From Marinomonas posidonica_A (GTDB lineage: Bacteria; Pseudomonadota; Gammaproteobacteria; Pseudomonadales; Marinomonadaceae): a DNA stretch of 64,000 bases. The translations under genes and the position numbers were made by a program. The notes beneath the pieces were generated by a model that was not told the DNA's origin, did no database searches, and saw only the letters and a list, made by a program, of their open reading frames with translations. Of this stretch, positions 1-8,535 are shown piece after piece. Location of the stretch: contig NZ_JBHZSP010000005.1 of NCBI RefSeq assembly GCF_043643765.1, positions 176,459 to 240,458 on the forward strand, in the 5' to 3' direction. Position 1 is the first letter of the stretch. Each line of letters opens with the position of its first letter.

Positions 1-360
1 GAACGTCCTGTACAAACGTCGAGAGAGCGAAAAAGTATCTCTGTTGAACATACTTTTGCGGAGGATTTAACCGGCATTGAACCTTGTTTGAACGTCTTGC
101 CTAAACTGATTGACGCATTGCAAAAGCGTATGGCCGGGCGAGGATATGAAGCACGTTTGAGTAAGTATTACTTAAAACTCAAGTTTGATGATTTTAAACA
201 AACCACAATAGAGCAACCGATCCAAAAAAAACTGTCTACAGCGGTTTTTGCTGAGCTATTGCAGCAAGCTCACTCCCGCTCCAAGCGGCCTGTGCGTTTG
301 ATTGGCGTTGGCTATCGTTTATCTAATGTGATGTCTTCGCAATTATTATTGCCTTTTTAA
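1..360 (+). CDS. dinB: DNA polymerase IV (DinB), C-terminal part
   Basis: The reading frame is open from the first base, so the gene begins before the window; 119 codons are visible. This is the C-terminal little-finger domain of the Y-family translesion polymerase Pol IV. An RKSISVEHTF segment at visible residues 10-19 and a closing VRLIGVGYRL are typical of DinB, where the little finger contacts DNA and leads to the clamp-binding tail. The catalytic palm is outside the window. Pol IV extends mismatched or damaged primer ends and is usually SOS-induced; its promoter cannot be seen here. The protein ends in LLLPF, a plausible beta-clamp-binding tail (inference). An internal start at base 88 would give an implausible 90-residue protein. 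Confidence 0.9.
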   Translation, partial: ERPVQTSRERKSISVEHTFAEDLTGIEPCLNVLPKLIDALQKRMAGRGYEARLSKYYLKLKFDDFKQTTIEQPIQKKLSTAVFAELLQQAHSRSKRPVRLIGVGYRLSNVMSSQLLLPF

Positions 361-434
361 TTTTTGTGTAAATTTTGTACAGTCCTGACTATCTCTGTCT
401 ATACTTTAAGGCCAACGGTATGGAGGTGTTTATT

Positions 435-1415
435 ATGTTAGAGCAGCAGACAAAATCTCATGTGATTCATTCCAGCTTGCCTGATCCTTTATCCCAACGT
501 TTGAGATTCGAAGTTGAGCAAACATTACATGCATTGTATGCCGATGTGTCCTTAATTGATCAGATTGATCGTTTGTATTTGCCTTTTGCGAGTTGGTTAA
601 GTAACAAAGTGGGTCGTCGAGAAGGGCCTATGATAGTGGGACTTGGCGGTGCACAGGGTTGCGGTAAAACCACTTTTGCGAGCATTGTCAGTCGGATTTT
701 GGTGAAAGGGTTTGATTTGAATGCGGTGGTGATCAGTTTGGACGATTTGTACAGTACCCGTCACGATCGATTGAATTTTGCCAGTCAGACTACATCGTTA
801 TTTTCCGTGCGCGGAGTACCGGGGACGCACGATGTCACCTTGGCGATGAACCTATTTCAGCGCGCGAGGCAATTAAAAGATGGTGAAGTGATGATGTTTC
901 CATGCTTCGATAAGTCCATTGATGAAAGAAAACCTGTACACCTATGGAAAGAGGTTCGGGGACCGATTGATGTGATTTTATTTGAAGGTTGGTGTGTCGG
1001 TGCGCCCGAGATGATGGGGGATCTGCATTCCCCACTGAATGCCCTAGAACGTGATAGAGATGAGCAGGAGGTTTGGCGACAGTCTGTGAATGAGTTATTA
1101 AAAAATGACTATCGCGAATTATTTTCCATGTTGGACTTAATGGTTTGGATGCAGGCGCCAAATTATGACATCGTCTATGAATGGCGCAATAAGCAAGAAC
1201 GGCTATTGGAGGCGCACTTGCATGATATTCATGGTGTACTTTTAGATACCTTAGATTTAAAAGTCATGTCGCCAGAAGAGTTAAAAGGTTTTATGCAATA
1301 TTATGAGCGCCTTACTCGCCATATGTTGGCGGTGATGCCAGGGCGAGCAGATGTGCTGATGCGTCTGGATGAAAATCAAGGTGTGCAAGAAGTTCGGTAT
1401 CCAACTGAACACTAA
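435..1415 (+). CDS. P-loop kinase, D-glycerate 3-kinase-like
   Basis: 326-residue soluble kinase of the uridine-kinase/D-glycerate 3-kinase P-loop family. The Walker A motif GGAQGCGKTT is at residues 71-80, a SLDDLY segment at 101-106 is the substrate-side loop, and ILFEGWCVG near 181-189 is the characteristic Walker B-like strand of plant-type glycerate kinases. The likely reaction is ATP-dependent phosphorylation of D-glycerate to 3-phosphoglycerate, but substrate is not proven by sequence. I chose the ATG at 435 because GGAGG lies at 422-426 with good spacing; an upstream in-frame ATG at 375 would add 20 residues unlike the family. It stands alone, with a terminator downstream and dinB upstream. 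Confidence 0.8.
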   Translation: MLEQQTKSHVIHSSLPDPLSQRLRFEVEQTLHALYADVSLIDQIDRLYLPFASWLSNKVGRREGPMIVGLGGAQGCGKTTFASIVSRILVKGFDLNAVVISLDDLYSTRHDRLNFASQTTSLFSVRGVPGTHDVTLAMNLFQRARQLKDGEVMMFPCFDKSIDERKPVHLWKEVRGPIDVILFEGWCVGAPEMMGDLHSPLNALERDRDEQEVWRQSVNELLKNDYRELFSMLDLMVWMQAPNYDIVYEWRNKQERLLEAHLHDIHGVLLDTLDLKVMSPEELKGFMQYYERLTRHMLAVMPGRADVLMRLDENQGVQEVRYPTEH

Positions 1416-1452
1416 AAAATGCCTTAATCAGCACGATAAGAGCATCAATATG

Positions 1453-1488
1453 ATAGGCTATAGCGATTCGCGATAGCCTATTTTTTTG
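1453..1488 (+). terminator. Intrinsic terminator after the glycerate-kinase-like gene
   Basis: An inverted repeat ATAGGCTATAGCG / CGCGATAGCCTAT with one mismatch and a short ATT loop is followed by seven T residues. It lies in the gap between this gene and the esterase. Confidence 0.7.
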
Positions 1489-1553
1489 GTCGAGATGTTT
1501 GAACCATTTTTTACATTTAACATTTTATGATGCTTTTTGGGAGAGTTTAAAGA

Positions 1554-2222
1554 ATGACAGATTTGCTGCCAGTTGTAGAAGTAGAAACTGCCGCTAAACC
1601 GGATGCTGCGGTAATTTGGTTGCATGGATTGGGGGCGGATGGTCATGATTTTGAAGCCTTGGTGCCCGCTTTGTCTTTGCAAGACGGTTTGGCGGTACGA
1701 TTTGTGTTTCCTCATGCGCCACAACGCCCTGTGACCATTAATGGCGGTATGCCAATGCGTGCTTGGTATGATATTTTGGAAATGACGTTGGAGCGCAAAG
1801 TCGACATGGCGAATATTCAAGAGTCTGCGCAGCAAGTCGAAGACCTCATTGAAGATCAAATGAGTAAAGGGATCTCTGCTGAGCGCATTATTTTGGCTGG
1901 TTTTTCACAAGGCGGCGTCATTGCATATCAGGTGGGGCTTCACACGCCTCATGTACTTGGTGGTGTAATGGCTTTGTCTACCTATTTAGTGAACAGTGAT
2001 AAGGTGTCTCAGGCTGAGTTTTGTCCCAATGGAAACACCTCATTTTTAATTCATCATGGCTCTCAGGATCCAGTCGTTGCACCGACTTTGGGGGCACAAG
2101 CGCAAGCTAACTTAATGTCTAAAGGCTATTCTGTTACTTATCAAACCTATGATATGCCTCATGCAGTTTGCCCAGATCAGGTGCAAGACATTTCAGCTTG
2201 GCTTAATGCGCAGTTAGGATAA
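1554..2222 (+). CDS. Alpha/beta-hydrolase carboxylesterase (phospholipase/carboxylesterase family)
   Basis: 222-residue cytoplasmic serine hydrolase of the phospholipase/carboxylesterase (acyl-protein-thioesterase-like) family. The oxyanion region LHGLGADG is at residues 23-30, the nucleophile elbow GFSQGG puts Ser at 118, and the SQDPVV and MPHAVC segments supply Asp172 and His203, completing the triad. It hydrolyses short-chain carboxylic esters in characterised relatives; the physiological substrate is unknown. No signal peptide is visible. It is followed 17 bases later by the IMPase-family gene with no terminator between, so the two may be co-transcribed. Confidence 0.88.
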   Translation: MTDLLPVVEVETAAKPDAAVIWLHGLGADGHDFEALVPALSLQDGLAVRFVFPHAPQRPVTINGGMPMRAWYDILEMTLERKVDMANIQESAQQVEDLIEDQMSKGISAERIILAGFSQGGVIAYQVGLHTPHVLGGVMALSTYLVNSDKVSQAEFCPNGNTSFLIHHGSQDPVVAPTLGAQAQANLMSKGYSVTYQTYDMPHAVCPDQVQDISAWLNAQLG

Positions 2223-2239
2223 AAGTGGAAGGAAGTGGT

Positions 2240-3040
2240 ATGTCGTCTGAATATGAACAATGGTTGGATTTTGCCAAACTGTTAGCTCAAGACGCGGGCA
2301 AGCTCATCGTTGAGGCTCGTGAAACGGCGATGTTTGATCGTAACTATAAGTTACATCATGAATTGGTAACTTCGACAGACATCGCGGTGGATACTTTTAT
2401 ATGTGAAAAAATTGCCGCGGCCTTTCCACAACATAAAATTCTTTCAGAAGAGTCTTTTCCTGAGCTTGATGTTGATAACTTGATCGAGGATGTGCCTGTT
2501 TGGGTGATTGATCCGATTGATGGTACGGTCAATTTTGCTCATGGTCATCATCATGTGGCAGTTTCAATTGGTCTATTTATCGGTACGGTGCGTATTTTAG
2601 GCGTGGTTCATGCGCCGTTTTTAGCGGAGTGTTATTTCGCTTTACGAGGAAGTGGGGCGTATTGTAATGATCAGAGAATTACTGTGTCAGGAGCCTCAAC
2701 GCTTCGTAATGCCTTAGTGGCGACAGGTTTTCCATATCAAAAAACATCATTGCCAAGTTTGATTGAGCGTTTAAGCCGAGTGCTTCATGCGTGTCAGGAT
2801 GTCAGGCGAAATGGGTCCGCAGCATTGGATTTGTGCTGGGTGGCGGTGGGTCGATTAGATGCTTATTACGAGACAGTGAAGCCTTGGGATATGGCGGCTG
2901 GTGCTTTAATTGCGGAAGAAGCTGGCGCTCAGTTGGGCTATTTTTCTGTGGCTCAGGTGGCTTGGCCTGAGGCCGTGAATGGTGAAGGGTTGTTGGTGGC
3001 GACGCCTGATTTGTATGATGATTTAAAGGCGTTACTTTAA
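2240..3040 (+). CDS. Inositol monophosphatase family protein
   Basis: 266-residue member of the Mg2+-dependent inositol monophosphatase/SuhB/CysQ superfamily. Metal ligands are recognisable in VTSTD (Asp47), LSEES (Glu70), the hallmark DPIDGT at 91-96, and the C-terminal KPWDMAAG signature. RRNGSAALDL is the usual substrate-pocket helix. It would dephosphorylate a sugar or inositol phosphate. It could be the SuhB orthologue, but sequence alone does not separate SuhB from related phosphatases, so no symbol is given. The ATG at 2240 is preferred over a GTG at 2225 because GGAAGGAAG (2228-2235) is a good ribosome-binding site for it. Confidence 0.85.
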   Translation: MSSEYEQWLDFAKLLAQDAGKLIVEARETAMFDRNYKLHHELVTSTDIAVDTFICEKIAAAFPQHKILSEESFPELDVDNLIEDVPVWVIDPIDGTVNFAHGHHHVAVSIGLFIGTVRILGVVHAPFLAECYFALRGSGAYCNDQRITVSGASTLRNALVATGFPYQKTSLPSLIERLSRVLHACQDVRRNGSAALDLCWVAVGRLDAYYETVKPWDMAAGALIAEEAGAQLGYFSVAQVAWPEAVNGEGLLVATPDLYDDLKALL

Positions 3041-3138
3041 CCAGTAAGCGACAAGAGTTTGGTGGAATGTTACCCAGTTGTGTTTGGATTGACATAATTG
3101 GGTGTTTTATTTGAATAAATTGAGTTTAAAGGTTCTGT

Positions 3139-3600
3139 ATGTCTCTTACCGTATTTTTTTTAGTGTTATTCGCTTGTGTTGTTGTAATGGGCGTTTCGCT
3201 TTGGTTTATTCGCCTACAATTACAGGCCAATCGATTGAGAGTGGAGCGTATTCAGGCGGGTGAGGCGCGTTATCAAGAAGAGCGTCAGAAAGCTGTGGAT
3301 AGTATTCGAGTCTTGTTGAAAGTGGCGGGTACGGATGAAGTGAATTGGATTGAGGCAAGTATTCGAATTAAAAATTTATTAGATAGACTGAGTATTGATT
3401 TATCGGAGCATGAAGACATTTCGGTCTTTTATCTAGTCACTGAGAAAACCGAACATATTCCAACCCATGAACAATGGCGATCTTTGCCGAAACAAGCTAA
3501 ACATAAATTTCAAAAAGAAATGGATGGTTATGAGAGAGTTCATTTGGATGACCTTAAAAAGGCCAAAGCATCATTGTTAGCGTTTGATTTTTCGGAATGA
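3139..3600 (+). CDS. DUF2489 family membrane-anchored protein
   Basis: 153 residues: a single N-terminal membrane helix (about residues 3-24), then a charged, largely helical cytoplasmic region. Features shared with DUF2489 proteins of other gammaproteobacteria are a KAVDSIRVLL segment after the membrane helix, a central IRIKNLLDRL segment, and a HIPTHEQWRSLPKQ stretch. Function is unknown. Its stop codon overlaps the start of the next gene in an ATGA, so the two are almost certainly translated from one message. The family call rests on recalled similarity and was not searched. Confidence 0.7.
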   Translation: MSLTVFFLVLFACVVVMGVSLWFIRLQLQANRLRVERIQAGEARYQEERQKAVDSIRVLLKVAGTDEVNWIEASIRIKNLLDRLSIDLSEHEDISVFYLVTEKTEHIPTHEQWRSLPKQAKHKFQKEMDGYERVHLDDLKKAKASLLAFDFSE

Positions 3601-3968
3601 TATTAGAGCTCTTGATTTCTGCGTTTGTTTTCTTTGTTTTATTGATGGGCTTGATGATGTTCTTTGTTCGTCATCAGTCTAAATTGCCTTATTACAGACA
3701 AAGTCAGGCGGATTGTGTCGCTATGTTAGAAAAAGCGCTTGCCGGAAATCTACCTGAGTTTGAGTGGTATGCTTTTATTGGTTTGAGTATCCGTGATAAC
3801 GAAAGCTTAGACACTCTTCGGGAGCGATGTTGCTGGATTGATGAATTCGAAACGAAAGGAACTCAGCTGGTAAATGGTCGCCTTTGTGTATCTTTTAGTA
3901 ACAAAGGGCGGAAAGAATTAGAAAAATTGTTGGATGAGTGGCAGCATAAAGCAGATTATTTGATCTGA
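3597..3968 (+). CDS. Small membrane protein of unknown function
   Basis: 123 residues, not recognised. Residues 1-24 form one hydrophobic helix (LLISAFVFFVLLMGLMMFF), followed by a basic RHQSK and a soluble domain of about 95 residues with two cysteines in tandem (RERCCW). The layout, one membrane helix and a small cytoplasmic domain, copies that of the preceding DUF2489 protein. The ATGA overlap at 3597-3600 implies translational coupling. The two may form a complex (inference only). Confidence 0.65.
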   Translation: MILELLISAFVFFVLLMGLMMFFVRHQSKLPYYRQSQADCVAMLEKALAGNLPEFEWYAFIGLSIRDNESLDTLRERCCWIDEFETKGTQLVNGRLCVSFSNKGRKELEKLLDEWQHKADYLI

Positions 3969-3997
3969 TGTAATTTTTAAGGATAGGGTTTGGGATT

Positions 3998-4828
3998 ATG
4001 AATGATATACAGGCGGTATTTGATCAGGGTGCTGAGTGGATGCCTTGGGTGATGGACAGTGCGCTTAATCTAGCCGTTGGCTTGGTTATTTTCTTTGTGG
4101 GTAAATTTATTGCGGCAAAGATTTCAGGTTGGTGTGAAAAGCGTTTACTGAAATCTTCCGTGGATAAAGCTGTTGCCGGTTTTGCCTCAAGCATTTTATA
4201 TGCCTTGATGTTTGCTGGTGTTGTATTGATGGCGTTGGGGCAAATTGGGGTAGAGACGACCTCTTTTATCGCTATCCTAGGTGCTGCAGGTCTGGCTGTT
4301 GGTTTGGCTTTGCAAGGTTCTCTATCTAACTTTGCGTCTGGTGTGTTGATTATTCTATTGCGCCCATTCCGTTCAGGTGATTTTGTGGACGCGGGCGGTC
4401 AAATGGGAACGGTGAATCGTATCGAGTTGTTCCATACGCATCTAACCACACCGGATAATCGTGTCATTATTGTACCTAATTCGGCGATAATGAACGGTGC
4501 TATCGTGAACTTTTCTCGTGAATCGACTCGTCGTTTAGATCTCGTGGTTGGTATTAGCTATGATGCGGACATTCGTTTGGCAAAGCAGATTATGGAAGAG
4601 CTTGTCGAAGCTGATGAGCGCATTCTGAAAGACCCTGCTTGTGTGATTGCCGTCGCGGAATTGGCAGACAGTTCCGTAAACTTTAATTTACGTCCTTGGG
4701 TGGCGTCTGCAGATTATTGGAATGTGAGAGCCGATCTGCTAGAGAAGATTAAATATGCCTTTGATGAGAAAGGGGTTGGTATTCCATATCCACAAATGGA
4801 TGTGCATGTTCACAAACAAGAATCTTAA
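3998..4828 (+). CDS. mscS: Small-conductance mechanosensitive channel, MscS type
   Basis: 276 residues, close to the 286 of E. coli MscS. Membrane helices lie near residues 22-40, 62-82 and 88-122. The third carries the Gly/Ala-rich pore-lining pattern (GAAGLAVGLALQGSLSNFASG) and ends in LRPFRSGD, the usual junction with the cytoplasmic beta domain. The C-terminal part forms the vestibule cage. The channel opens under membrane tension to release solutes on hypo-osmotic shock, which suits a marine organism. The start has TAAGGATAGGG upstream. A strong terminator follows, so this gene ends its unit. Confidence 0.93.
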   Translation: MNDIQAVFDQGAEWMPWVMDSALNLAVGLVIFFVGKFIAAKISGWCEKRLLKSSVDKAVAGFASSILYALMFAGVVLMALGQIGVETTSFIAILGAAGLAVGLALQGSLSNFASGVLIILLRPFRSGDFVDAGGQMGTVNRIELFHTHLTTPDNRVIIVPNSAIMNGAIVNFSRESTRRLDLVVGISYDADIRLAKQIMEELVEADERILKDPACVIAVAELADSSVNFNLRPWVASADYWNVRADLLEKIKYAFDEKGVGIPYPQMDVHVHKQES

Positions 4829-4851
4829 TTTTTTTACTTATTAAGATTAGA

Positions 4852-4886
4852 ATGCCGCTAAGTATTGTTACTTAGCGGCATTTTTT
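4852..4886 (+). terminator. Intrinsic terminator after mscS
   Basis: A perfect 13-bp inverted repeat ATGCCGCTAAGTA / TACTTAGCGGCAT with a four-base loop is followed by a run of T. It separates mscS from greB. Confidence 0.9.
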
Positions 4887-4917
4887 ATGGCCGCTGTTAT
4901 TCATTTGAGGCTTTTAC

Positions 4918-5427
4918 ATGAGTCGTTATCGACCTCCTGCACCACCTAAATCGAATTATATTACCTATGAGGGCTCGCAAATATTATTAGCGGAGCTCAA
5001 ATATCTATGGAAAGAAAAACGCCCCGCCGTCACGGAATCGGTTCGTGAAGCCGCAGCTCAAGGGGATAGGTCGGAAAATGCAGAATATATATACGGAAAG
5101 AAGCAGCTGCGTGAAATTGATCGTCGAGTACGTTATTTAGAAAAGCGTTTGGATCATTGTAAAGTGGTTGATCGCATTCCAGATGATCAGAGCAAGGTGT
5201 TCTTCGGGGCTTGGGTCACTTTAGAGGATGAGGTCGGGAAACAAGAGTGTTTTCGTATTGTCGGGCCTGATGAGTTGGATCATCAAGCCGATTACATCAG
5301 CATGGACTCGCCAGTGGCAAAGGCTTTGCTGAAAAAAGAAGAGGGTGATGAGGTCATGATTCGTCGGGCTCAAGGGGAAAAACTCTACTTCATTGAGTGT
5401 GTTGAATATCGTCCGGTCAATTTATGA
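4918..5427 (+). CDS. greB: Transcription elongation factor GreB
   Basis: 169 residues. The N-terminal coiled coil carries the acidic-tip signature GDRSENAEYIYGKKQLREID, which inserts into the RNA polymerase secondary channel and stimulates cleavage of backtracked RNA. The C-terminal FKBP-like domain includes GDEVMIRRAQGE. The N-terminal SRYRPPAPPKSNYIT extension and the longer length fit GreB rather than GreA. Its stop overlaps the start of the DUF72 gene (ATGA at 5424-5427), implying coupled translation. Confidence 0.93.
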   Translation: MSRYRPPAPPKSNYITYEGSQILLAELKYLWKEKRPAVTESVREAAAQGDRSENAEYIYGKKQLREIDRRVRYLEKRLDHCKVVDRIPDDQSKVFFGAWVTLEDEVGKQECFRIVGPDELDHQADYISMDSPVAKALLKKEEGDEVMIRRAQGEKLYFIECVEYRPVNL

Positions 5428-6287
5428 CGATTTTGTACGGCATGGCGCAGTGGCAGCATCCGGCTTGGATCGATTGGCTGTATTCGTCTGCGGTGCCTAG
5501 TGGTGAGCGGCTGGCAGAGTATGCCAACGTTTTTTCCTCGGTGGAGGTGGGCAGTACCTTTTACGCACCAGTAGCGGATGAGCAATTAATGCGCTGGTAC
5601 CGACAGGTTGACGCGGAGTTTCGCTTTTGTTTTAAAGTCCCACAACAGATTTCGCATGCATCAGCGCAACGCTCATGGCAAGAAGTGCGCGATGATTGGT
5701 TGGCTTTTCAGCAAACATTAACACCGCTTACTGCTAAGTTAGGGCCTACTATGTTGCAACTTCCTGGTCGATTGGCAGGGGAGCGTTTGCCTTATATTTT
5801 GGCCTTAATGGATGAGTGGCAATTGAGCACACCCTTGAGTGTTGAGGTTCGCCATTTGGATTTTTTTGATAAGGGTGAGTGCGAAACGGATTTTTTGAAG
5901 GCGTTGTCTGAACGTCAAGTTGATCGAGTTGTCATGGATTCTCGCCCTGTGTTTTCAACGCCTGCCTACAATGACAGTCTGCTGGATGCTCAACAAAAGA
6001 AGCCAAGAGTACCTTGTCACCCCGTTGCGACGGCAGCCACTCCCATCGTTCGCTATATTGGTCACCCTAATCTGCCGCGTAATCATGTTTGGCTGGATCA
6101 GTGGGCGGTCAAAATAAAGCAATGGTTAGAGCAGGGGTTAAGCCCTATTGTTTTTGTGCATTCTTCCGACAATATTGCGGCGCCAACATTGGCGTCTTGG
6201 TTGGATGATAAGCTAGTGGCTAATGGTGCTTTGTCTTCTAAGCAGCTAATTTTGCCTGATACGTTAGAGCAAATGAGCTTGATTTAG
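5424..6287 (+). CDS. DUF72 family protein (YecE-like)
   Basis: 287 residues, a DUF72 protein with a predicted TIM-barrel fold. Typical segments are the opening YGMAQWQHPAWIDWLY, the central SSVEVGSTFYAPV and FCFKVPQQISH, and a late PIVRYIGHPNLPRN. Catalytic function in this family is not established. It overlaps greB by four bases and is therefore probably expressed with it. Confidence 0.82.
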   Translation: MTILYGMAQWQHPAWIDWLYSSAVPSGERLAEYANVFSSVEVGSTFYAPVADEQLMRWYRQVDAEFRFCFKVPQQISHASAQRSWQEVRDDWLAFQQTLTPLTAKLGPTMLQLPGRLAGERLPYILALMDEWQLSTPLSVEVRHLDFFDKGECETDFLKALSERQVDRVVMDSRPVFSTPAYNDSLLDAQQKKPRVPCHPVATAATPIVRYIGHPNLPRNHVWLDQWAVKIKQWLEQGLSPIVFVHSSDNIAAPTLASWLDDKLVANGALSSKQLILPDTLEQMSLI

Positions 6288-6321
6288 TTGTTCATGCTGT
6301 AATAGACACAAAGGAAGTTTT

Positions 6322-6630
6322 ATGTATTCGTTAGTATTTTATGTTCCAGCAACTCATCTTGAGGCGGTAAAGAGTGCGGTTTTTGCTGCTGGTGCTGGTC
6401 GAATGGGAAATTATGAGGCGTGTTGCTGGCAGGTGCTTGGACAAGGGCAGTTCTGTCCCCAAGATGGCGCTCAACCTTTTCTTGGTGACGTGGGTGAAGC
6501 GGAGCAGGTTGAAGAGTATCGAGTAGAGATGGTGCTTTTGGAACAGTGTAAGGAGGCGGTTATTGCCGCTTTGCGTTTAGCTCACCCCTATGAAGAAGTG
6601 GCTTATCATTTAATTAGAGTTGAATCTTAA
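6322..6630 (+). CDS. NIF3/YqfO-like standalone domain protein
   Basis: 102 residues, with the pattern of the ferredoxin-like domain inserted in NIF3/YqfO proteins but found alone in many proteobacteria: an opening LVFYVPATHLEAVKSAVFAAGAG, a central GNYEACCW, and closing AHPYEEVAYHLI. The His-Pro-Tyr-Glu-Glu segment is the family hallmark and may bind metal. Function is unknown. GGAAG lies just before the ATG. The neighbouring Nudix gene converges from the other strand only ten bases away. Confidence 0.8.
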   Translation: MYSLVFYVPATHLEAVKSAVFAAGAGRMGNYEACCWQVLGQGQFCPQDGAQPFLGDVGEAEQVEEYRVEMVLLEQCKEAVIAALRLAHPYEEVAYHLIRVES

Positions 6631-6639
6631 GGTGTTTGT

Positions 6640-7185
6640 TTAATCTGGTACAGAGTTAAACAGAATGACGTCTTCGTGAAAACCATATTGTCCTTTTTGG
6701 TGGTCTTCAATAAAGAACTCAAGTGTTTTCGTGACACTACTAAAGGCTAATTCCTCCCATGGAATGTCTTTCAAGTCGAAGAGTGCGACTTCAGAGCTTT
6801 CTTCGGTTGGGTGAAAGTCGTCTTTTTCCAATTTAGCAATATAAAAAAGGTGCACTTGATTAATTCTTGGGATACTGATCATGCTAAAGGCTTGCTGGCA
6901 TTTGGCTACCGAGCCGGACTCTTCTAATGTCTCGCGAAGAGCGCCTTCACTGGTGGTTTCTTGATTTTCCATGAAGCCAGCAGGTAGGGTCCAAAACCCA
7001 AACTGTGGTTCTATGTTACGACGACATAGGAGGATCTTGTCTTGATAGAGTGGAATCGTGCCAGTGATTAGTCTTGGGTTGTCATAATCGATATGAGCGC
7101 AATGCGGACAGACTGCTCGTGTGCGGTTATCACCTGGTGGGATGGTCATCTCAACTTGGTGACCACATTTAGGGCAGTATCTCAT
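6640..7185 (-). CDS. Nudix hydrolase with N-terminal zinc ribbon
   Basis: 181 residues. An N-terminal zinc ribbon is formed by CPKC (Cys4, Cys7) and CPHC (Cys26, Cys29). The Nudix box fits the consensus exactly: Gly70, Glu76, Arg84-Glu85, Glu88-Glu89 and Gly91. The zinc ribbon plus Nudix layout resembles NudC-type NADH pyrophosphatases, but the protein is shorter than NudC, so the substrate (NADH, ADP-ribose or another dinucleotide) remains open. It lies downstream of the CorC-family gene on the same strand, ten bases away, and probably shares its transcript. Confidence 0.88.
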   Translation of the reverse strand: MRYCPKCGHQVEMTIPPGDNRTRAVCPHCAHIDYDNPRLITGTIPLYQDKILLCRRNIEPQFGFWTLPAGFMENQETTSEGALRETLEESGSVAKCQQAFSMISIPRINQVHLFYIAKLEKDDFHPTEESSEVALFDLKDIPWEELAFSSVTKTLEFFIEDHQKGQYGFHEDVILFNSVPD

Positions 7186-7195
7186 GACGTATCCT

Positions 7196-8452
7196 TTACC
7201 GCTTTAACTGAAGTTTGGCGAATTTCACAACCTTGTCTTCAATTTCTTGGATTTCAATTTGGTAGTGGTCTACCCAAAGACTGATCGGGTGCTCAGGGAT
7301 AAACTCAAGTGTTTCAATGATCAAACCGTTTAGGGTTTTTGGTCCATCGGTCGGCAAGTGCCAATCTAGTGCTTTGTTGATTTCTCGAATGTGAGTTGAT
7401 CCTTCGATACGGAAGGCGCCATCATCCAGTGTTTGAATCTCTTCTTCTTCGTCTTGGGTTGGTGGGGTGAACTCGCCAACAATTTCTTCAAGAACGTCTT
7501 CTAATGCTGCTATGCCTTGAACGTCACCGTATTCGTCGACCACAATACCCATCTGTTGATGGTCTTTCTGGAAGTTTAGAAGCACTGTGTTGAGTGAAGT
7601 GCTTTCTGGGATAAAGTAGGGTTCAACCGTCGCTTTAAGTAATGCGGCTTTGGATGGTGTTGGATCACGTAAAAATATGGCTGCATGACGAGCGTGTAAA
7701 ATACCAATGACTTTATTAATTTCGCCATTGTAGACGGGCATGCGAGTGTGGCGTGTTTGACAGATTTGCTCAATAATCTCTTCGATAGAGTCTTCAATAT
7801 CGATGCCAACAACGTCATTTCGCGGAATCATGATGTCTTCCACAGAGACTTTTTCTAAATCTAGGATGGAGATCAGCATGTCTTGGTGGGCTGCTGGGAT
7901 CAAACCACTGGCTTCATTTACGACCGTTCTGAGTTCTTCTGAATCTAGAGTGTCTTGATTGCTGTGATGAGCTTGCACCCCAAACAGACGTAATAATCCA
8001 TTGGATAGAGTGTTGACGAGTAATACCAATGGGTAAAGTAATTTTAGGATAACAGCGAGTACCCATGAAAATGGGAAGGCTAATTTTTCTGGGTGTAAAG
8101 CCGCAAATGTTTTAGGTGTGACTTCAGCGAAGATAAGAATAACCAGGGTGAGTGCCGCTGTCGCAATGGCGACGCCAGCGTCTCCCCATAATCTTACCGC
8201 AATAATGGTGGCAATGGCGGAAGCGAGGATGTTTACAAAGTTATTGCCAATTAAAATAACGCCGATAAGACGATCCGGACGTTCAAGCAAAGAACTGACT
8301 TTGATCGCTGATTTATGTTTATTTTTCACAAGATGCTTTAGTCGGTACTTGTTTAAAGACAACATGCTTGTTTCTGAGCTTGAAAAGAAAGCAGAAAATA
8401 GAATGAGAAAAGCCAGTATTCCGCCGAGGATACTTAAGGGAACTTCGTTCAA
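7196..8452 (-). CDS. HlyC/CorC (CNNM) family transporter-like protein, YfjD type
   Basis: 418 residues. An N-terminal DUF21/CNNM membrane domain (segments near 7-24, 62-82, 91-112 and 125-150, with SAFFSSSETSMLSLN after the first helix) is followed by a paired CBS module (VEDIMIPRND starts the first CBS) and a C-terminal CorC_HlyC domain. Members are linked to Mg2+/Co2+ efflux or resistance. In E. coli yfjD lies beside ypjD and ffh, and the same three-gene neighbourhood is present here, supporting orthology. Confidence 0.88.
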   Translation of the reverse strand: MNEVPLSILGGILAFLILFSAFFSSSETSMLSLNKYRLKHLVKNKHKSAIKVSSLLERPDRLIGVILIGNNFVNILASAIATIIAVRLWGDAGVAIATAALTLVILIFAEVTPKTFAALHPEKLAFPFSWVLAVILKLLYPLVLLVNTLSNGLLRLFGVQAHHSNQDTLDSEELRTVVNEASGLIPAAHQDMLISILDLEKVSVEDIMIPRNDVVGIDIEDSIEEIIEQICQTRHTRMPVYNGEINKVIGILHARHAAIFLRDPTPSKAALLKATVEPYFIPESTSLNTVLLNFQKDHQQMGIVVDEYGDVQGIAALEDVLEEIVGEFTPPTQDEEEEIQTLDDGAFRIEGSTHIREINKALDWHLPTDGPKTLNGLIIETLEFIPEHPISLWVDHYQIEIQEIEDKVVKFAKLQLKR

Positions 8453-8535
8453 AAAGGGAGCGCCTCAATAATTTAGATAGTGGAATTATTAGTTCTTACG
8501 AACCGACTGTCAAACATACTTTGTGAATTCGACCA

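Noticed and set aside
1458..1859. 133-codon minus-strand open frame
   Set aside because: It is a shadow of the esterase gene with no family resemblance and no ribosome-binding site.
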